Shown: positions 51,491-60,945, numbered from the stretch's first letter. The stretch: DNA of 64,000 nt from Aphodoplasma sp045592745 (GCA_045592745.1 JAZNVH010000031.1:1-64000); one strand, 5' to 3'. Notes: generated by a model not told the origin, from the letters alone. Made by a program: numbers and translations.

Positions 51491-52468
51491 ATGAGCAACA
51501 TTAGAGTTGCCATTGTAGGTTATGGCAATTTGGGAAAAGGTACAGAAGCTGCACTTGCACAGGCGAGCGATATGGAGCTTGTATGTGTGTTTACAAGACG
51601 CAGCCCCGAAAGTATTAAAACAATTACAGGCGTACCTGTATATTCGGTAGATAATATGATGAGTATGCGCGGCAAAATCGACGTTGTTATTTTGTGTGGC
51701 GGAAGTGCAACAGACCTTCCAAAGCAAACGCCCGAAATGGCAAAATATTTTAACGTGGTTGACAGCTTTGATACGCACGCTAAAATCCCTGAACATTTTG
51801 AAAATACAGATAAAGCAAGCAAAGACGCAAAAAAGGTCAGTGTTATATCTATTGGATGGGATCCCGGCTTGTTCTCACTTAACAGACTTATCGGCGAGGC
51901 TGTTTTGCCAAATGGCAACGCATACACCTTCTGGGGAAAAGGAATAAGTCAGGGCCACAGCGATGCAATAAGACGCATTGATGGCGTAAAGGACGCAAGA
52001 CAATATACTGTCCCTGTTGAAGAAGCACTTAATAGTGTAAGAAATGGCGAAAACCCCACCTTAAGCGTAAGACAAAAACACATAAGAGAATGTTTTGTCG
52101 TTGCCGAGGATGGTGCAGATAAAGCTTATATCGAAAAAACTATCAAAGAGATGCCAAACTATTTTGCAGACTATGATACAATCGTTAACTTTATCAGCGA
52201 AGATGAACTTCTAAGAGACCACGCAAGTATGCCTCACGGCGGCAGCGTTATAAGAAGCGGAAATACAGGTAAAAATAAACACATAATCGAGTTTAGCTTA
52301 AAACTTGACTCAAATCCGGAGTTTACCTCAAGCGTGCTCGTAGCGTATGCAAGAGCTGCATACCGCTTGTATCAAAAGGGCGATTTTGGCTGTAAAACCA
52401 TCTTTGATATTCCGCCTGCATATATGCATCCGGACAGCCCCGAATCACTTCGCAAAAAACTTTTATAA
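51491..52468 (+). CDS. ddh: meso-Diaminopimelate dehydrogenase
   Basis: Makes meso-diaminopimelate for peptidoglycan and lysine in one step from tetrahydrodipicolinate, using free ammonia and NADPH. From the ATG at 51491 (after GGAGAGGAG) the product is 325 aa, the family length. It has the NADPH motif VAIVGYGNLGKG, VCVFTRRSP, VVDSFDTHAKIPEH, SIGWDPGLFSLNR and QGHSDAIRRIDGVKDA. It is divergent from murT, so two peptidoglycan-precursor functions share one intergenic region, and it is followed by guaA after 31 bases. Confidence 0.95.
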   Translation: MSNIRVAIVGYGNLGKGTEAALAQASDMELVCVFTRRSPESIKTITGVPVYSVDNMMSMRGKIDVVILCGGSATDLPKQTPEMAKYFNVVDSFDTHAKIPEHFENTDKASKDAKKVSVISIGWDPGLFSLNRLIGEAVLPNGNAYTFWGKGISQGHSDAIRRIDGVKDARQYTVPVEEALNSVRNGENPTLSVRQKHIRECFVVAEDGADKAYIEKTIKEMPNYFADYDTIVNFISEDELLRDHASMPHGGSVIRSGNTGKNKHIIEFSLKLDSNPEFTSSVLVAYARAAYRLYQKGDFGCKTIFDIPPAYMHPDSPESLRKKLL

Positions 52469-52499
52469 GAATTTTTACTATAAGAAAGGATGATATAAA

Positions 52500-53480
52500 A
52501 TGAATTCAAATGTACGTCCAGAATCTATGGAGCGCATAACTACAAAGGCGCTTGCAGATGCCTTTATTGATGAGCAGCTTAAGCTTATCAGAGAGCAGGT
52601 TGGCGATAAACAAGTGCTTTTGGCTCTTTCGGGTGGTGTCGACTCATCAGTTGTTGCCGCACTTCTTATCAAAGCAATTGGAAAGCAGCTTGTATGTGTG
52701 CATGTAAACCACGGACTTATGCGCAAAGGCGAAAGTGAACAGGTTATCGAAATCTTTAAAAAGGGACTTGACGCCAATTTAATCTATATAGACGCAACAG
52801 ACAGATTCTTAAATCTTTTAAAGGATGTATCCGAGCCTGAGAGAAAGAGAAAAATTATCGGTGCAGAATTTATCGAAGTATTTAACGAAGAGGCTAAAAA
52901 GCTTGAATCAGTTGATTTTCTCGCTCAGGGCACAATTTATCCTGATATACTCGAAAGCGATGGCGTGAAAGCTCATCATAACGTTGGCGGACTTCCTGAA
53001 GATATGAAACTTGAGCTTGTTGAGCCAATAAAGCTTTTGTATAAAGACGAAGTAAGAGTTGTCGGCAAAGCTTTGGGTCTTCCCGAAGAAATGGTTGAGC
53101 GTCAGCCCTTCCCGGGTCCCGGACTTGGCGTTCGTTGCCTTGGTGCTATCACAAGAGACAGACTCCATGCTCTTCGTGAGGCAGACGCAATTTTGAGAGA
53201 AGAATTCAAGCTTTGTGGACTTTCCAAAAAGGTATGGCAGTATTTTATTGCCGTTCCTGATATGAAAAGCGTAGGCGTAAAGAACGATAAAAGATACGAA
53301 GGCTGGCCCGCAATTATTCGCGCCGTCAATACTGTTGATGCAATGAGTGCGACTATCGAAGAAATTCCGTATGAAATTCTTCACAAAATTACAAATAGAA
53401 TCACAAATGAAGTCGAAGGCATTAACCGCGTACTTTTAGACCTTACGCCAAAGCCTATCGGAACAATTGAGTGGGAATAA
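52500..53480 (+). CDS. guaA: GMP synthase ATP-pyrophosphatase subunit without glutaminase domain
   Basis: Converts XMP to GMP. The 326-aa product has the N-type ATP pyrophosphatase P-loop LALSGGVDSSVVAALL near 42-57, the QGTIYPDILES segment, RQPFPGPGLGVRC and the C-terminal dimerisation domain ending KPIGTIEWE. The usual 190-residue N-terminal glutamine amidotransferase is absent, and the start has a good ribosome-binding site, so this is not a truncation in the window. It either pairs with a separate glutaminase encoded elsewhere or uses free ammonia. Co-transcription with ddh is likely. Confidence 0.92.
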   Translation: MNSNVRPESMERITTKALADAFIDEQLKLIREQVGDKQVLLALSGGVDSSVVAALLIKAIGKQLVCVHVNHGLMRKGESEQVIEIFKKGLDANLIYIDATDRFLNLLKDVSEPERKRKIIGAEFIEVFNEEAKKLESVDFLAQGTIYPDILESDGVKAHHNVGGLPEDMKLELVEPIKLLYKDEVRVVGKALGLPEEMVERQPFPGPGLGVRCLGAITRDRLHALREADAILREEFKLCGLSKKVWQYFIAVPDMKSVGVKNDKRYEGWPAIIRAVNTVDAMSATIEEIPYEILHKITNRITNEVEGINRVLLDLTPKPIGTIEWE

Positions 53481-53483
53481 TAC

Positions 53484-53513
53484 AAAGAGCTGACCGATTG
53501 GTCAGCTCTTTTC
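53484..53513. terminator. Terminator of guaA, shared with nagB
   Basis: AAAGAGCTGACC and GGTCAGCTCTTT form a perfect 12-bp stem with a four-base loop. The flanking A and T runs allow function in both directions. Confidence 0.85.
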
Positions 53514-53524
53514 ATATCTTATAA

Positions 53525-54286
53525 TTAGTCGATAAGTGCAGCAGCATCTTTGTCACAGTAAAGTGTTGCATCCTGATGCTTACGCAAAATAGTTGCAGGG
53601 CACTTTGTGCTAATTTCACTATAAATTGTGTTCTTTACAGCCTCTGCTTTTGTGGAGCAAGGAACTATACAGAACATATGAGCAGCACGTGTAAGTGCAG
53701 GAATTGTCAATGTCAAAGCGTACTTGGGTACATCATCAAGCTTTGCAAAGCAGCCATCGTTTACCTGCTGCTGACGGCAAATCTGGTCAAGTTCAACCGG
53801 CTTAACAAGGAACTTGTCATCAAAATCAGCTACCGGCGGATCATTAAATGCGATATGACCATTTTCACCGATACCCAAAACTACGATGTTTGTAGGATTA
53901 TCCTGTAAAAGCTTTGAATAACGAGCACTTTCTTCGTTAGGATCCTGTGCACTGCAGTTTATAAGATTAACTGATTTGAAAGGCTTTTTGTCAAAAAGAC
54001 GGTCTTTCAAAAAGTTTGCAAAGCCCTGAGGTGCATCAGCAGGAAGGCCTATGTATTCGTCCATATGGAACGCGTTTATCTTCTCCCATTCGATATCTGT
54101 CTTTTTGCACAAATGGAAAAGAACATCATTTTGTGACGGAGCCGCAGCAAAAATCATATTAAGCTCATCTTTTGTTTCGAGCTCTTTTTTGATACAAGCA
54201 GCTACATCATCTGCTGCCTTTTTACCCATTTCGTCACGGGTTTCAAAAATTTCAACCTGTAATGCGTCTGTTTTAAACTCTCTCAT
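53525..54286 (-). CDS. nagB: Glucosamine-6-phosphate deaminase family protein
   Basis: NagB converts glucosamine 6-phosphate to fructose 6-phosphate and ammonia. The 253-aa product has the family motifs FHMDEYIGLPADAPQGFANF and VVLGIGENGHIAFNDPP with the catalytic Asp, His and Glu positions. The ring-opening region and C-terminus differ somewhat from the classical enzyme, so a NagB-like isomerase on another amino sugar is possible. Transcribed alone from a consensus promoter. Confidence 0.88.
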   Translation of the reverse strand: MREFKTDALQVEIFETRDEMGKKAADDVAACIKKELETKDELNMIFAAAPSQNDVLFHLCKKTDIEWEKINAFHMDEYIGLPADAPQGFANFLKDRLFDKKPFKSVNLINCSAQDPNEESARYSKLLQDNPTNIVVLGIGENGHIAFNDPPVADFDDKFLVKPVELDQICRQQQVNDGCFAKLDDVPKYALTLTIPALTRAAHMFCIVPCSTKAEAVKNTIYSEISTKCPATILRKHQDATLYCDKDAAALID

Positions 54287-54340
54287 TGTTATTTTTCATC
54301 CCTTCATCAATTAATTTGTTTCAAAAACAATAACAGTATA

Positions 54341-54369
54341 ATTATAGTAAAAAAAACCTTATTTGTCAA
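54341..54369 (-). promoter_or_regulatory. Consensus promoter of nagB
   Basis: TTGACA and TATAAT with 17-base spacing on the minus strand, 55 bases before the ATG. Confidence 0.85.
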
Positions 54370-54388
54370 TAAGCCCCCATTTTTTCTA

Positions 54389-54417
54389 TTGACTGTTATA
54401 TATAAAAATGCTAAAAT
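54389..54417 (+). promoter_or_regulatory. Promoter of the AbrB-family gene
   Basis: TTGACT and TAAAAT with 17-base spacing. Its -35 box lies only 20 bases from the divergent nagB -35 box, so polymerases may compete. Confidence 0.75.
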
Positions 54418-54464
54418 GAAGTTGTTATTTATAAATATGTTGCTTTGAAAGGAGCTGTTATAAT

Positions 54465-54704
54465 ATGAAAGCTACCGGAATGGTAAGAAAGGTTGATGAA
54501 CTTGGCAGAGTTGTACTACCAATTGAGCTTCGCCGCACATTTGATATTGATCATAATGATTTGCTTGAAATCTATGTGGACGAAGATACAATCATATTAA
54601 AGAAACAAGAGGCGTGCTGTTCTTTTTGTGGCAGTAATACAGATATTTTTGTATTCAAAGGCAAAAATATCTGCAGAGAGTGCGTTAAAGAACTTCAAAA
54701 ATAA
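54465..54704 (+). CDS. AbrB-family transcriptional regulator with zinc ribbon
   Basis: The 79-aa product has the swapped-hairpin DNA-binding domain at 1-47 (MKATGMVRKVDELGRVVLPI, ELRRTFDID) as in AbrB, Abh and SpoVT. The last 30 residues hold two Cys pairs (CSFCG and CREC), a small zinc ribbon common in clostridial AbrB proteins. AbrB-type factors control growth-phase transitions; the targets are not visible here. AAAGGAG precedes the ATG. Confidence 0.9.
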   Translation: MKATGMVRKVDELGRVVLPIELRRTFDIDHNDLLEIYVDEDTIILKKQEACCSFCGSNTDIFVFKGKNICRECVKELQK

Positions 54705-54716
54705 ATTTGTTTATAT

Positions 54717-54751
54717 AAAAAACTACCCTTGTATTACGAGGGTAGTTTTTC
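54717..54751. terminator. Terminator of the AbrB-family gene
   Basis: AACTACCCT and AGGGTAGTT form a stem with a nine-base loop, followed by TTTTTC on the plus strand and A/T on the other side, so it can serve the convergent transporter gene too. Confidence 0.85.
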
Positions 54752-54770
54752 TTTTGCATATTATATAAAA

Positions 54771-56153
54771 TTAAAACTTTACGATATAACCTTGTATAAA
54801 GATATACACTATAATAAGCGGCAAGATATATGCTGTATATATTCTCATAGCCTTTGGAAAATTTATACCTTTTCCGGCGTTACACTCTTCTATAAAATTG
54901 TCAAAGCCCCAACCATATCGACTCGTACAGAACAGACAATATATAAGCGCACCAAGTGGCAAAAGATTATTGCTGACAATAAAGTCCTCCAAATCGAGAA
55001 TTGTGCTTCCAGCTCCAAGTGGCGTTATGTGACTCCACACATTAAAACCAAGCACACACGGAAGCGACAAAACTGTTACAAGAACAATATTTATGATGAT
55101 TGATTTTTTCACGCTCCACTTAAAGCTGTCGCCTGCATAGGCAATGATGTTTTGAAAAATTGCAATAACAGTTGAAAGCGCCGCAAATGACATAAATACA
55201 AAGAACAATGCGCCCCATATATTACCATAAGGCATTGCGTTAAAAACGTGCGGAAGCGTCATAAATATAAGGCTTGGACCCTGGTCAGGCGAAACATTGT
55301 ATGCAAAGCATGCAGGAAATATAATAAGTCCCGAAACAACTGCAACAAATGTATCGAGAACGGTTATATAAAGCGCCTCACCCATAAGTGTACGTTCGCG
55401 CGTTTGATAACTGCCAAAAATTGACATAGAACCAATGCCGACGCTGAGCGTGAAAAACGCCTGTCCCATCGCTGCAAAAACAACCTCTCCTATTCCTGCT
55501 TCCAAAAACTTGTTAATGTCAGGCTTTAAATAAAAAGCAATTCCCTCAGATGCTCCAGGGAGTGTCCATGTACGTACACAAAGCACAAGCATTATAGCCA
55601 AAAGTCCCAGCATCAAAACCTTGGTTATGCGTTCAACTCCGTTTTTAAGACCGAGCGAGCATACACCAAAGCATAACACAATAACAAGCGCTGTCCAGAA
55701 TATCATCTCGAGAGGATTTGCAGTCATATTTGAAAATGTAGCTGTTATTTGCTGTGGCGAAACGCCCGTAAGTTCCCCTTTTATCATCTTTACACAATAT
55801 GCAAGCATCCAACCCGCAATTGTCGTATAAAACATCATAAGAAGATAATTTCCAGCCAATGCAAAATAGCCAAACACATGCCATTTGCTCTTTTCAGGCT
55901 CAAGTGTTTTAAAGCTTTCTGTAATGCTTTTTCGGCTTGCACGTCCTACGCTAAACTCCATTGTCATTATAGGAAGCGCGAGCATCACAAGAAATACAAG
56001 GTAAATAAGAACAAAAATTGCACCGCCATACTGACCCGTAATATACGGAAAACGCCATACATTTCCAAGTCCTATCGCACAGCCCGCCGATATAAGTATA
56101 AATCCCAGTCTTGATGAAAAGGATTCACGCTCTGTGCCTGCCTGTTTTTTCAT
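54771..56153 (-). CDS. Neurotransmitter:sodium symporter family transporter
   Basis: A LeuT-fold sodium-coupled transporter of amino acids or related amines. The 460-aa product has about 11 membrane helices and the family motif CAIGLGNVWRFPYITGQYGG in helix 1 near 24-43, which binds sodium and substrate. Bacterial short-chain members with 11 helices fit. The substrate cannot be read. Transcribed alone; GGGGAATG lies before the start. Confidence 0.92.
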   Translation of the reverse strand: MKKQAGTERESFSSRLGFILISAGCAIGLGNVWRFPYITGQYGGAIFVLIYLVFLVMLALPIMTMEFSVGRASRKSITESFKTLEPEKSKWHVFGYFALAGNYLLMMFYTTIAGWMLAYCVKMIKGELTGVSPQQITATFSNMTANPLEMIFWTALVIVLCFGVCSLGLKNGVERITKVLMLGLLAIMLVLCVRTWTLPGASEGIAFYLKPDINKFLEAGIGEVVFAAMGQAFFTLSVGIGSMSIFGSYQTRERTLMGEALYITVLDTFVAVVSGLIIFPACFAYNVSPDQGPSLIFMTLPHVFNAMPYGNIWGALFFVFMSFAALSTVIAIFQNIIAYAGDSFKWSVKKSIIINIVLVTVLSLPCVLGFNVWSHITPLGAGSTILDLEDFIVSNNLLPLGALIYCLFCTSRYGWGFDNFIEECNAGKGINFPKAMRIYTAYILPLIIVYIFIQGYIVKF

Positions 56154-56254
56154 ACAATCATTCCCCTCTGAATTTACTTTTTATCATAGCTTTGCCGCAC
56201 AAAAGACTTTTTACACATGCTCTTATGCGGCAATAAATTTTTTATAAAACTGTA

Positions 56255-58813
56255 CTACATCAAATCCTCGGCACTTACGAGCACGTTTCTTGGCTTACTT
56301 CCGTCAGCACCGCTTATAATGCCGCGAGCCTCCATCTGGTCTATTATGCGGCCCGCTCTTGCATATCCTACACCGAGTCTTCTTTGCACCATAGAGGTAG
56401 ATATTGACCCTGCTGCAAGTGCTATTTCAATTGCTTTTGGCAAAAGCTCGTCGCAATCTGTATCTTCAGTTTCTACCGAACCACCTGCCGAAGAATTGAT
56501 TTTTTCGCTTATATCCTCGTCGTATCTTACCTGCGAAGTATCTTTTATAAACTCTACAATACGTTCAACCTCTTTGTCAGATATAAACGCGCCCTGTATA
56601 CGTGTCGGCTTTGATGCACCCATTGGCATAAAGAGCATATCTCCCTTGCCCAAAAGCTTTTCCGCTCCCGCCGAATCAAGTATCGTACGGCTGTCTATAT
56701 GGCTTGATACTGCAAACGCTATACGTGAAGGAATATTTGCCTTGATAACACCCGTAATTACGTTTACAGACGGACGCTGTGTTGCAATAATAAGATGCAT
56801 ACCCGCTGCACGTGCCATCTGTGCAAGACGGCAGATAGAATCCTCAATTTCCTTTGGCGCAACCATCATTAAATCCGACAGCTCATCTATAATAATCACA
56901 ATTTGCGGAAGCTTCGGCTCACCGTCAAGCTCCAAAACCTCGTTATATCCATTTAAATCTCTTACACCGCTTTCAGCAAACAAATTGTAGCGGCGCGTCA
57001 TTTCGCTTACTGCCCAACCAAGAGCACCCGATGCTTTTTTCGGGTCTGTTACAACAGGCACCAAAAGATGTGGTATGCCATTGTATACGCCAAGCTCAAC
57101 AACCTTCGGGTCAACCATAATAAGCTTTACTTCATTCGGGTCTGCTTTATACAAAATGCTTGTTATAATCGAATTAATGCACACCGATTTACCGGAACCC
57201 GTAGCACCCGCAATAAGCACGTGAGGCATTTTTCCTATATCACCAATTATTGCCTTGCCCGCAATATCCATACCAAACGCAATAGAAAGCTTTGACTTTG
57301 CCATCTTAAATTCGTCTGATTCTATAACATCACGCAGTGCAACACTTGCAACCTCTTTGTTCGGCACCTCAATTCCTATCGCAGCCTTACCAGGAATCGG
57401 TGCTTCAATTCTTACAGCCGATGCCGCAAGATTTAGCGCAATATCATCTGCAAGATTTGTTATTTTGCTCACCTTTACGCCAACGCTTGGCTGAAGCTCA
57501 TAACGTGTTACAGTCGGCCCGCGGCTTACCTGTAAAAGCTTTACATCTACGCCGAAGCTTTTTAGCGTATCAACAAGTCTTACCGCCGTTTCACGAAGCT
57601 CCTCGCGTGAATCAACTCCGCGTTTCGTCTTACCCGGTGCCAAAAGGTTGGTTGGCGGATACTTATATGGTATCGGCATTGCCTTCATGTTATCGTCAAG
57701 CTGCTCACGAAGATTTGCCTCCTGTGCCGCCGACAGTCTATCAACACGTTGCGGCTTTGACGGTGTGGCTTCGCCTTCGGTGATTGCATCTATCTTTCCA
57801 TTCTCATTAAAATTATCATTAAACGCATCTTTGCCCGCCGGAGCATCTGCGTCCAAAAGTTCGGAAGCAGATATAATTTCTTCAGACTCGGGATTTGTCA
57901 TTTTCCTTGAAATCGCATCAAATACGGGTACATCAAGCTCGTCTTCAGCATTTATACCCTGCTCTGCAAGCATAAGTTCCGCTCCGCCTTCCGTTGCCTC
58001 GAGCTCACGCTTTGATTTTCTCTTTTTCTTTTCATTTATTTCTCCTGTATCAGTATCGACATCTATGTCAATCGAGCGTTGTCTTAGCGGTCTTAACCTA
58101 TCGTCAACGGCTCTTGCAGCATGCGTTAGAGCTCCGCCCGCACGCTGACCGATTTCATACGAGCGCTCATTTTGTATCTCACGTGCTTCACGCTTTGCAC
58201 CATTTAAGAAGCCCGCAATAAGACGTATCGGAGAAATTTTAAACAGAAATACTAAAAGTATAAAAGTAATAGTTATAAATATAATAGCACAAATCCAAAC
58301 ACCAAACCACTCTATAAGCGGATTTGCAATAAGCGCCCCAAAAACACCACCTCCACTGAGAGTGCGGTTTGCAAGCTCAAAGGCCTCAAAAAGACTTGCG
58401 TTTTCTCCCTTCATGCCAAAGCTTTGCCACAGCACGCTAAAGCATAAAATAACTATAAGCGAAAGCGAAAGCTTTATGTACATTCTGTTATAATCGCGCT
58501 TTATCATGAGATAAATTCCGCATCCAATTATAAACACAGGAAGACTCATCACAGGAGAACCAAATAAGCCAAGCAGTAAATACTTTACCGCTTCACCGAC
58601 CGTACCTGCATACGCTGTATAAAGGCATACCCCAAACAAAAGTCCTATCGCAATAGTGATTATACCTGACAGTTCAAAATAGCGCGGTGCATCCGAATTT
58701 TGTTTTCCTGAAGAAACGGTCTTTTTAGTTTTTGCTTTCTTTGATGCAGCGCTGCTTTCTCCCGCTCCGGCGCGTCTGTTTACATTTTTTGATTTTGCAG
58801 CTTTACGTGGCAA
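56255..58813 (-). CDS. ftsK: DNA translocase FtsK/SpoIIIE
   Basis: Pumps chromosomal DNA through the division or sporulation septum. The 852-aa product has four N-terminal membrane helices (about 45-190), an acidic and basic linker, and the motor with Walker A AGATGSGKSVCINSI near 538 and IVIIIDELSDLMMV, then a gamma winged-helix domain (STSMVQRRLGVGYARAGRI). It starts at TTG after GGGGGG. Whether it acts as FtsK or SpoIIIE cannot be told from sequence. Confidence 0.95.
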   Translation of the reverse strand: MPRKAAKSKNVNRRAGAGESSAASKKAKTKKTVSSGKQNSDAPRYFELSGIITIAIGLLFGVCLYTAYAGTVGEAVKYLLLGLFGSPVMSLPVFIIGCGIYLMIKRDYNRMYIKLSLSLIVILCFSVLWQSFGMKGENASLFEAFELANRTLSGGGVFGALIANPLIEWFGVWICAIIFITITFILLVFLFKISPIRLIAGFLNGAKREAREIQNERSYEIGQRAGGALTHAARAVDDRLRPLRQRSIDIDVDTDTGEINEKKKRKSKRELEATEGGAELMLAEQGINAEDELDVPVFDAISRKMTNPESEEIISASELLDADAPAGKDAFNDNFNENGKIDAITEGEATPSKPQRVDRLSAAQEANLREQLDDNMKAMPIPYKYPPTNLLAPGKTKRGVDSREELRETAVRLVDTLKSFGVDVKLLQVSRGPTVTRYELQPSVGVKVSKITNLADDIALNLAASAVRIEAPIPGKAAIGIEVPNKEVASVALRDVIESDEFKMAKSKLSIAFGMDIAGKAIIGDIGKMPHVLIAGATGSGKSVCINSIITSILYKADPNEVKLIMVDPKVVELGVYNGIPHLLVPVVTDPKKASGALGWAVSEMTRRYNLFAESGVRDLNGYNEVLELDGEPKLPQIVIIIDELSDLMMVAPKEIEDSICRLAQMARAAGMHLIIATQRPSVNVITGVIKANIPSRIAFAVSSHIDSRTILDSAGAEKLLGKGDMLFMPMGASKPTRIQGAFISDKEVERIVEFIKDTSQVRYDEDISEKINSSAGGSVETEDTDCDELLPKAIEIALAAGSISTSMVQRRLGVGYARAGRIIDQMEARGIISGADGSKPRNVLVSAEDLM

Positions 58814-58903
58814 TACTATCCCCCCTGATAAAGTATAACAATGACTGATATAAAAGCATATCTGCCATTTTAATTTTTGTTAGCATATTTTTTTCGTTAA
58901 CAT

Positions 58904-60352
58904 CTATCTTCTGTATGAATCAGGGCCGTTTATTTTTACAAACCATGACGCCATCTTTTCTCCCTCTGTGCCATCATCGTTGTAAGCCTCAAACAGCTTT
59001 TCAATCCCGCTCATCTTTTCCTCTTCGGATAAATTATCAAATATTTTTGCATCATATGTCGGCTCTGTTATACTTGTGCCCTCGCCCCTTGCATATCGGC
59101 GAAGCACCTGAGTATAGCTTTTAAGATAACCCTGCTCAAATTCAATATATGCTCCGCTTTTTCCCTCATAATCTCCGCCAAGGATAATCGGCACACCATC
59201 ATATATATAATCAAACGATGCTTTTACCGCAGCTTGTGTTTCATCAAGCCCGCTAAGATAAAGCTGCGTATAATCATCATCAATAAGCGTCGAACAAACC
59301 TCTGCCACAAGTCCTACAACCTTAGAAAGAGTGGCCGCGTTTTCCTGCGTACCTGTGGCTTGTCCGAGCCTGAGTCCTTTTCCCCCTGCAACAGTTGTAT
59401 ATGAAAGCACACCATCCGCCGATATTTTTAGCGTATTGTTGCTTTGTACAAATATAATACTGCCCTCTGTATCTGTATACTTGATAGCTGTTTTGGGATT
59501 AATAGAAAACGTTCTTAAAAGCCTTTCTGTTGTATATGCGCTCATAGTGAGCTCATCATCATGCAAAAGCGGATTTGAAGCGTTTAGCGTTTTGCGCGGT
59601 GTGCTTTCCTCATTAAGTATAAGATACGGCGCAAAAACGACCTCGCCCGCAATGCCTGTCGGCACATCGGCATTTATAAAAAATGAAAAACGTTTTTTTG
59701 GTGTAGCATCATCTGTCAAGTCCGAAAGTTTTTCGTTAAATTCGGCTTTATCAAGCCCCGTTGAAATTTTATAAAATTCATTATCGCTCTCGTCTGCAAG
59801 ATATACGGACACATCGCTTACCAAACTGTCCTGAGCCGTGATTATAAAGCGTCTTAATGATGATACATTTTCCGAAAGCGCAAACGAGTACACACCAAAA
59901 ATCTGTGCAAATGTAGCTGATTTATAATCAACGCCATAATCAACATAAAATCCACGTGTAAAAAGCGCCTTGCGCCAATCCTCTTCGCTCACCTTGGTTA
60001 CATTTTTAGAGTCAGTTGTCATAGCCTTCCAAATAACAGATGAAACATACTCGTTTACGGCTTCATAATCATTATTTGAACGTTCAAGAACTGTTATCGC
60101 ATGGTCAAAATCCTTTACCATATATGCCGCAAGGCATGACGGCATCGCAGTGCTTGTCCTCGACACCGTTTCATTATCCTTCTCAATGCCAAACGCACCG
60201 GAAATTTTCTTGGCCGCCACTGTCTTTATGTTCACAAAAAAATTATAGCCCTCGGGCCATAATTTTTCATTAAACCATATTTGACCTGTCATAACAAGGC
60301 TGCTTATGACCAACGCAATCAATACAACGTTTTTTATTCTTTCCTTCTTCAT
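58904..60352 (-). CDS. YycH-like membrane-anchored extracytoplasmic protein
   Basis: The 482-aa product has one N-terminal membrane helix (about 8-27, VVLIALVISSLVMTGQIW) followed by NEKLWPEGYNFF and a long exported part with beta-rich stretches. Shape, length and the start resemble YycH, which restrains the WalK sensor kinase. A WalR-type box before the upstream gene supports this context, but walRK itself is not in the window. GAGGGAGG precedes the ATG. The identification is tentative. Confidence 0.45.
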   Translation of the reverse strand: MKKERIKNVVLIALVISSLVMTGQIWFNEKLWPEGYNFFVNIKTVAAKKISGAFGIEKDNETVSRTSTAMPSCLAAYMVKDFDHAITVLERSNNDYEAVNEYVSSVIWKAMTTDSKNVTKVSEEDWRKALFTRGFYVDYGVDYKSATFAQIFGVYSFALSENVSSLRRFIITAQDSLVSDVSVYLADESDNEFYKISTGLDKAEFNEKLSDLTDDATPKKRFSFFINADVPTGIAGEVVFAPYLILNEESTPRKTLNASNPLLHDDELTMSAYTTERLLRTFSINPKTAIKYTDTEGSIIFVQSNNTLKISADGVLSYTTVAGGKGLRLGQATGTQENAATLSKVVGLVAEVCSTLIDDDYTQLYLSGLDETQAAVKASFDYIYDGVPIILGGDYEGKSGAYIEFEQGYLKSYTQVLRRYARGEGTSITEPTYDAKIFDNLSEEEKMSGIEKLFEAYNDDGTEGEKMASWFVKINGPDSYRR

Positions 60353-60366
60353 ATGTGCGCCTCCCT

Positions 60367-60422
60367 CTGTTAAATTTCTTTAACAGACACAAATATCGCA
60401 AATTAAAAATTTGCGATATTTG
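60367..60422 (-). repeat. Two tandem perfect inverted repeats before the YycH-like gene
   Basis: CTGTTAAA and TTTAACAG with a four-base spacer lie at 60367-60386. CAAATATCGCAAATT and its exact complement with a three-base spacer lie at 60390-60422. Neither is followed by a T-run on the minus strand. They lie within 50 bases of the ribosome-binding site and may control mRNA stability or translation, or stop transcription weakly after the upstream gene. Confidence 0.6.
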
Positions 60423-60477
60423 ACGCTCTATTATAAATACACTTTTTATTTTCCGCTATTATTCTTAGTCAGGTGCA

Positions 60478-60945
60478 TTAAAAGCTGAACATATCGCCTA
60501 CTGAAAGTCCGTTAATCTTGTCAACCTGACTCTTTGTAAGACGTGTAATATCTATGTTTATAACCTGACGTTCATCATTGTTCTCAGCATAGACTCTCAT
60601 TTTGTTTCCGCCCTCTACAAGCTCTATTGAAACAACATAAACACCGCTTGCACCTATTGTGCCGGAAAGCAGATATCCACCCTGATAAACTTTATAAAAG
60701 TTTCCGTCATAATTGCTCTTTCTGTAAATCGTCACATCAACGCCACTCTTACCCGCAGCAGTAACAGTATATGTACGCTCCGATGTAGTAGCCGAAAGAG
60801 AAGCCGGTTTTTTAATATATATCAGTGAATTTGAATTTCCGTAATACCACGGAGAAAGCATATATGGTGCAGCATATGCACAGATGCCTGCAAATATCGT
60901 CATTACCAAGACAATGCATGTAGACACAAAAAGCTTTTTCTTCAC
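60478..60945 (-). CDS. Secreted protein of unknown function
   Basis: From the GTG at 60945 (AAGGAGG upstream) the product is 155 aa, with a signal peptide (KKKLFVSTCIVLVMTIFAG, cleavage near CAYA|AP). The mature 130 residues look beta-rich and carry SERTYTVTAAGKSGVDVTIY, like a small wall-space sandwich domain. I do not recognise the family. A WalR-type box lies in its promoter, suggesting a role in envelope upkeep, together with the YycH-like gene downstream. Confidence 0.75.
   Translation of the reverse strand: MKKKLFVSTCIVLVMTIFAGICAYAAPYMLSPWYYGNSNSLIYIKKPASLSATTSERTYTVTAAGKSGVDVTIYRKSNYDGNFYKVYQGGYLLSGTIGASGVYVVSIELVEGGNKMRVYAENNDERQVINIDITRLTKSQVDKINGLSVGDMFSF

Noticed and set aside
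56193..56236. TTGCCGCA/TGCGGCAA inverted repeat after ftsK as a terminator
   Set aside because: The loop of about 28 bases is long and no T-run follows on the ftsK strand; it may be a coincidence or a weak structure.
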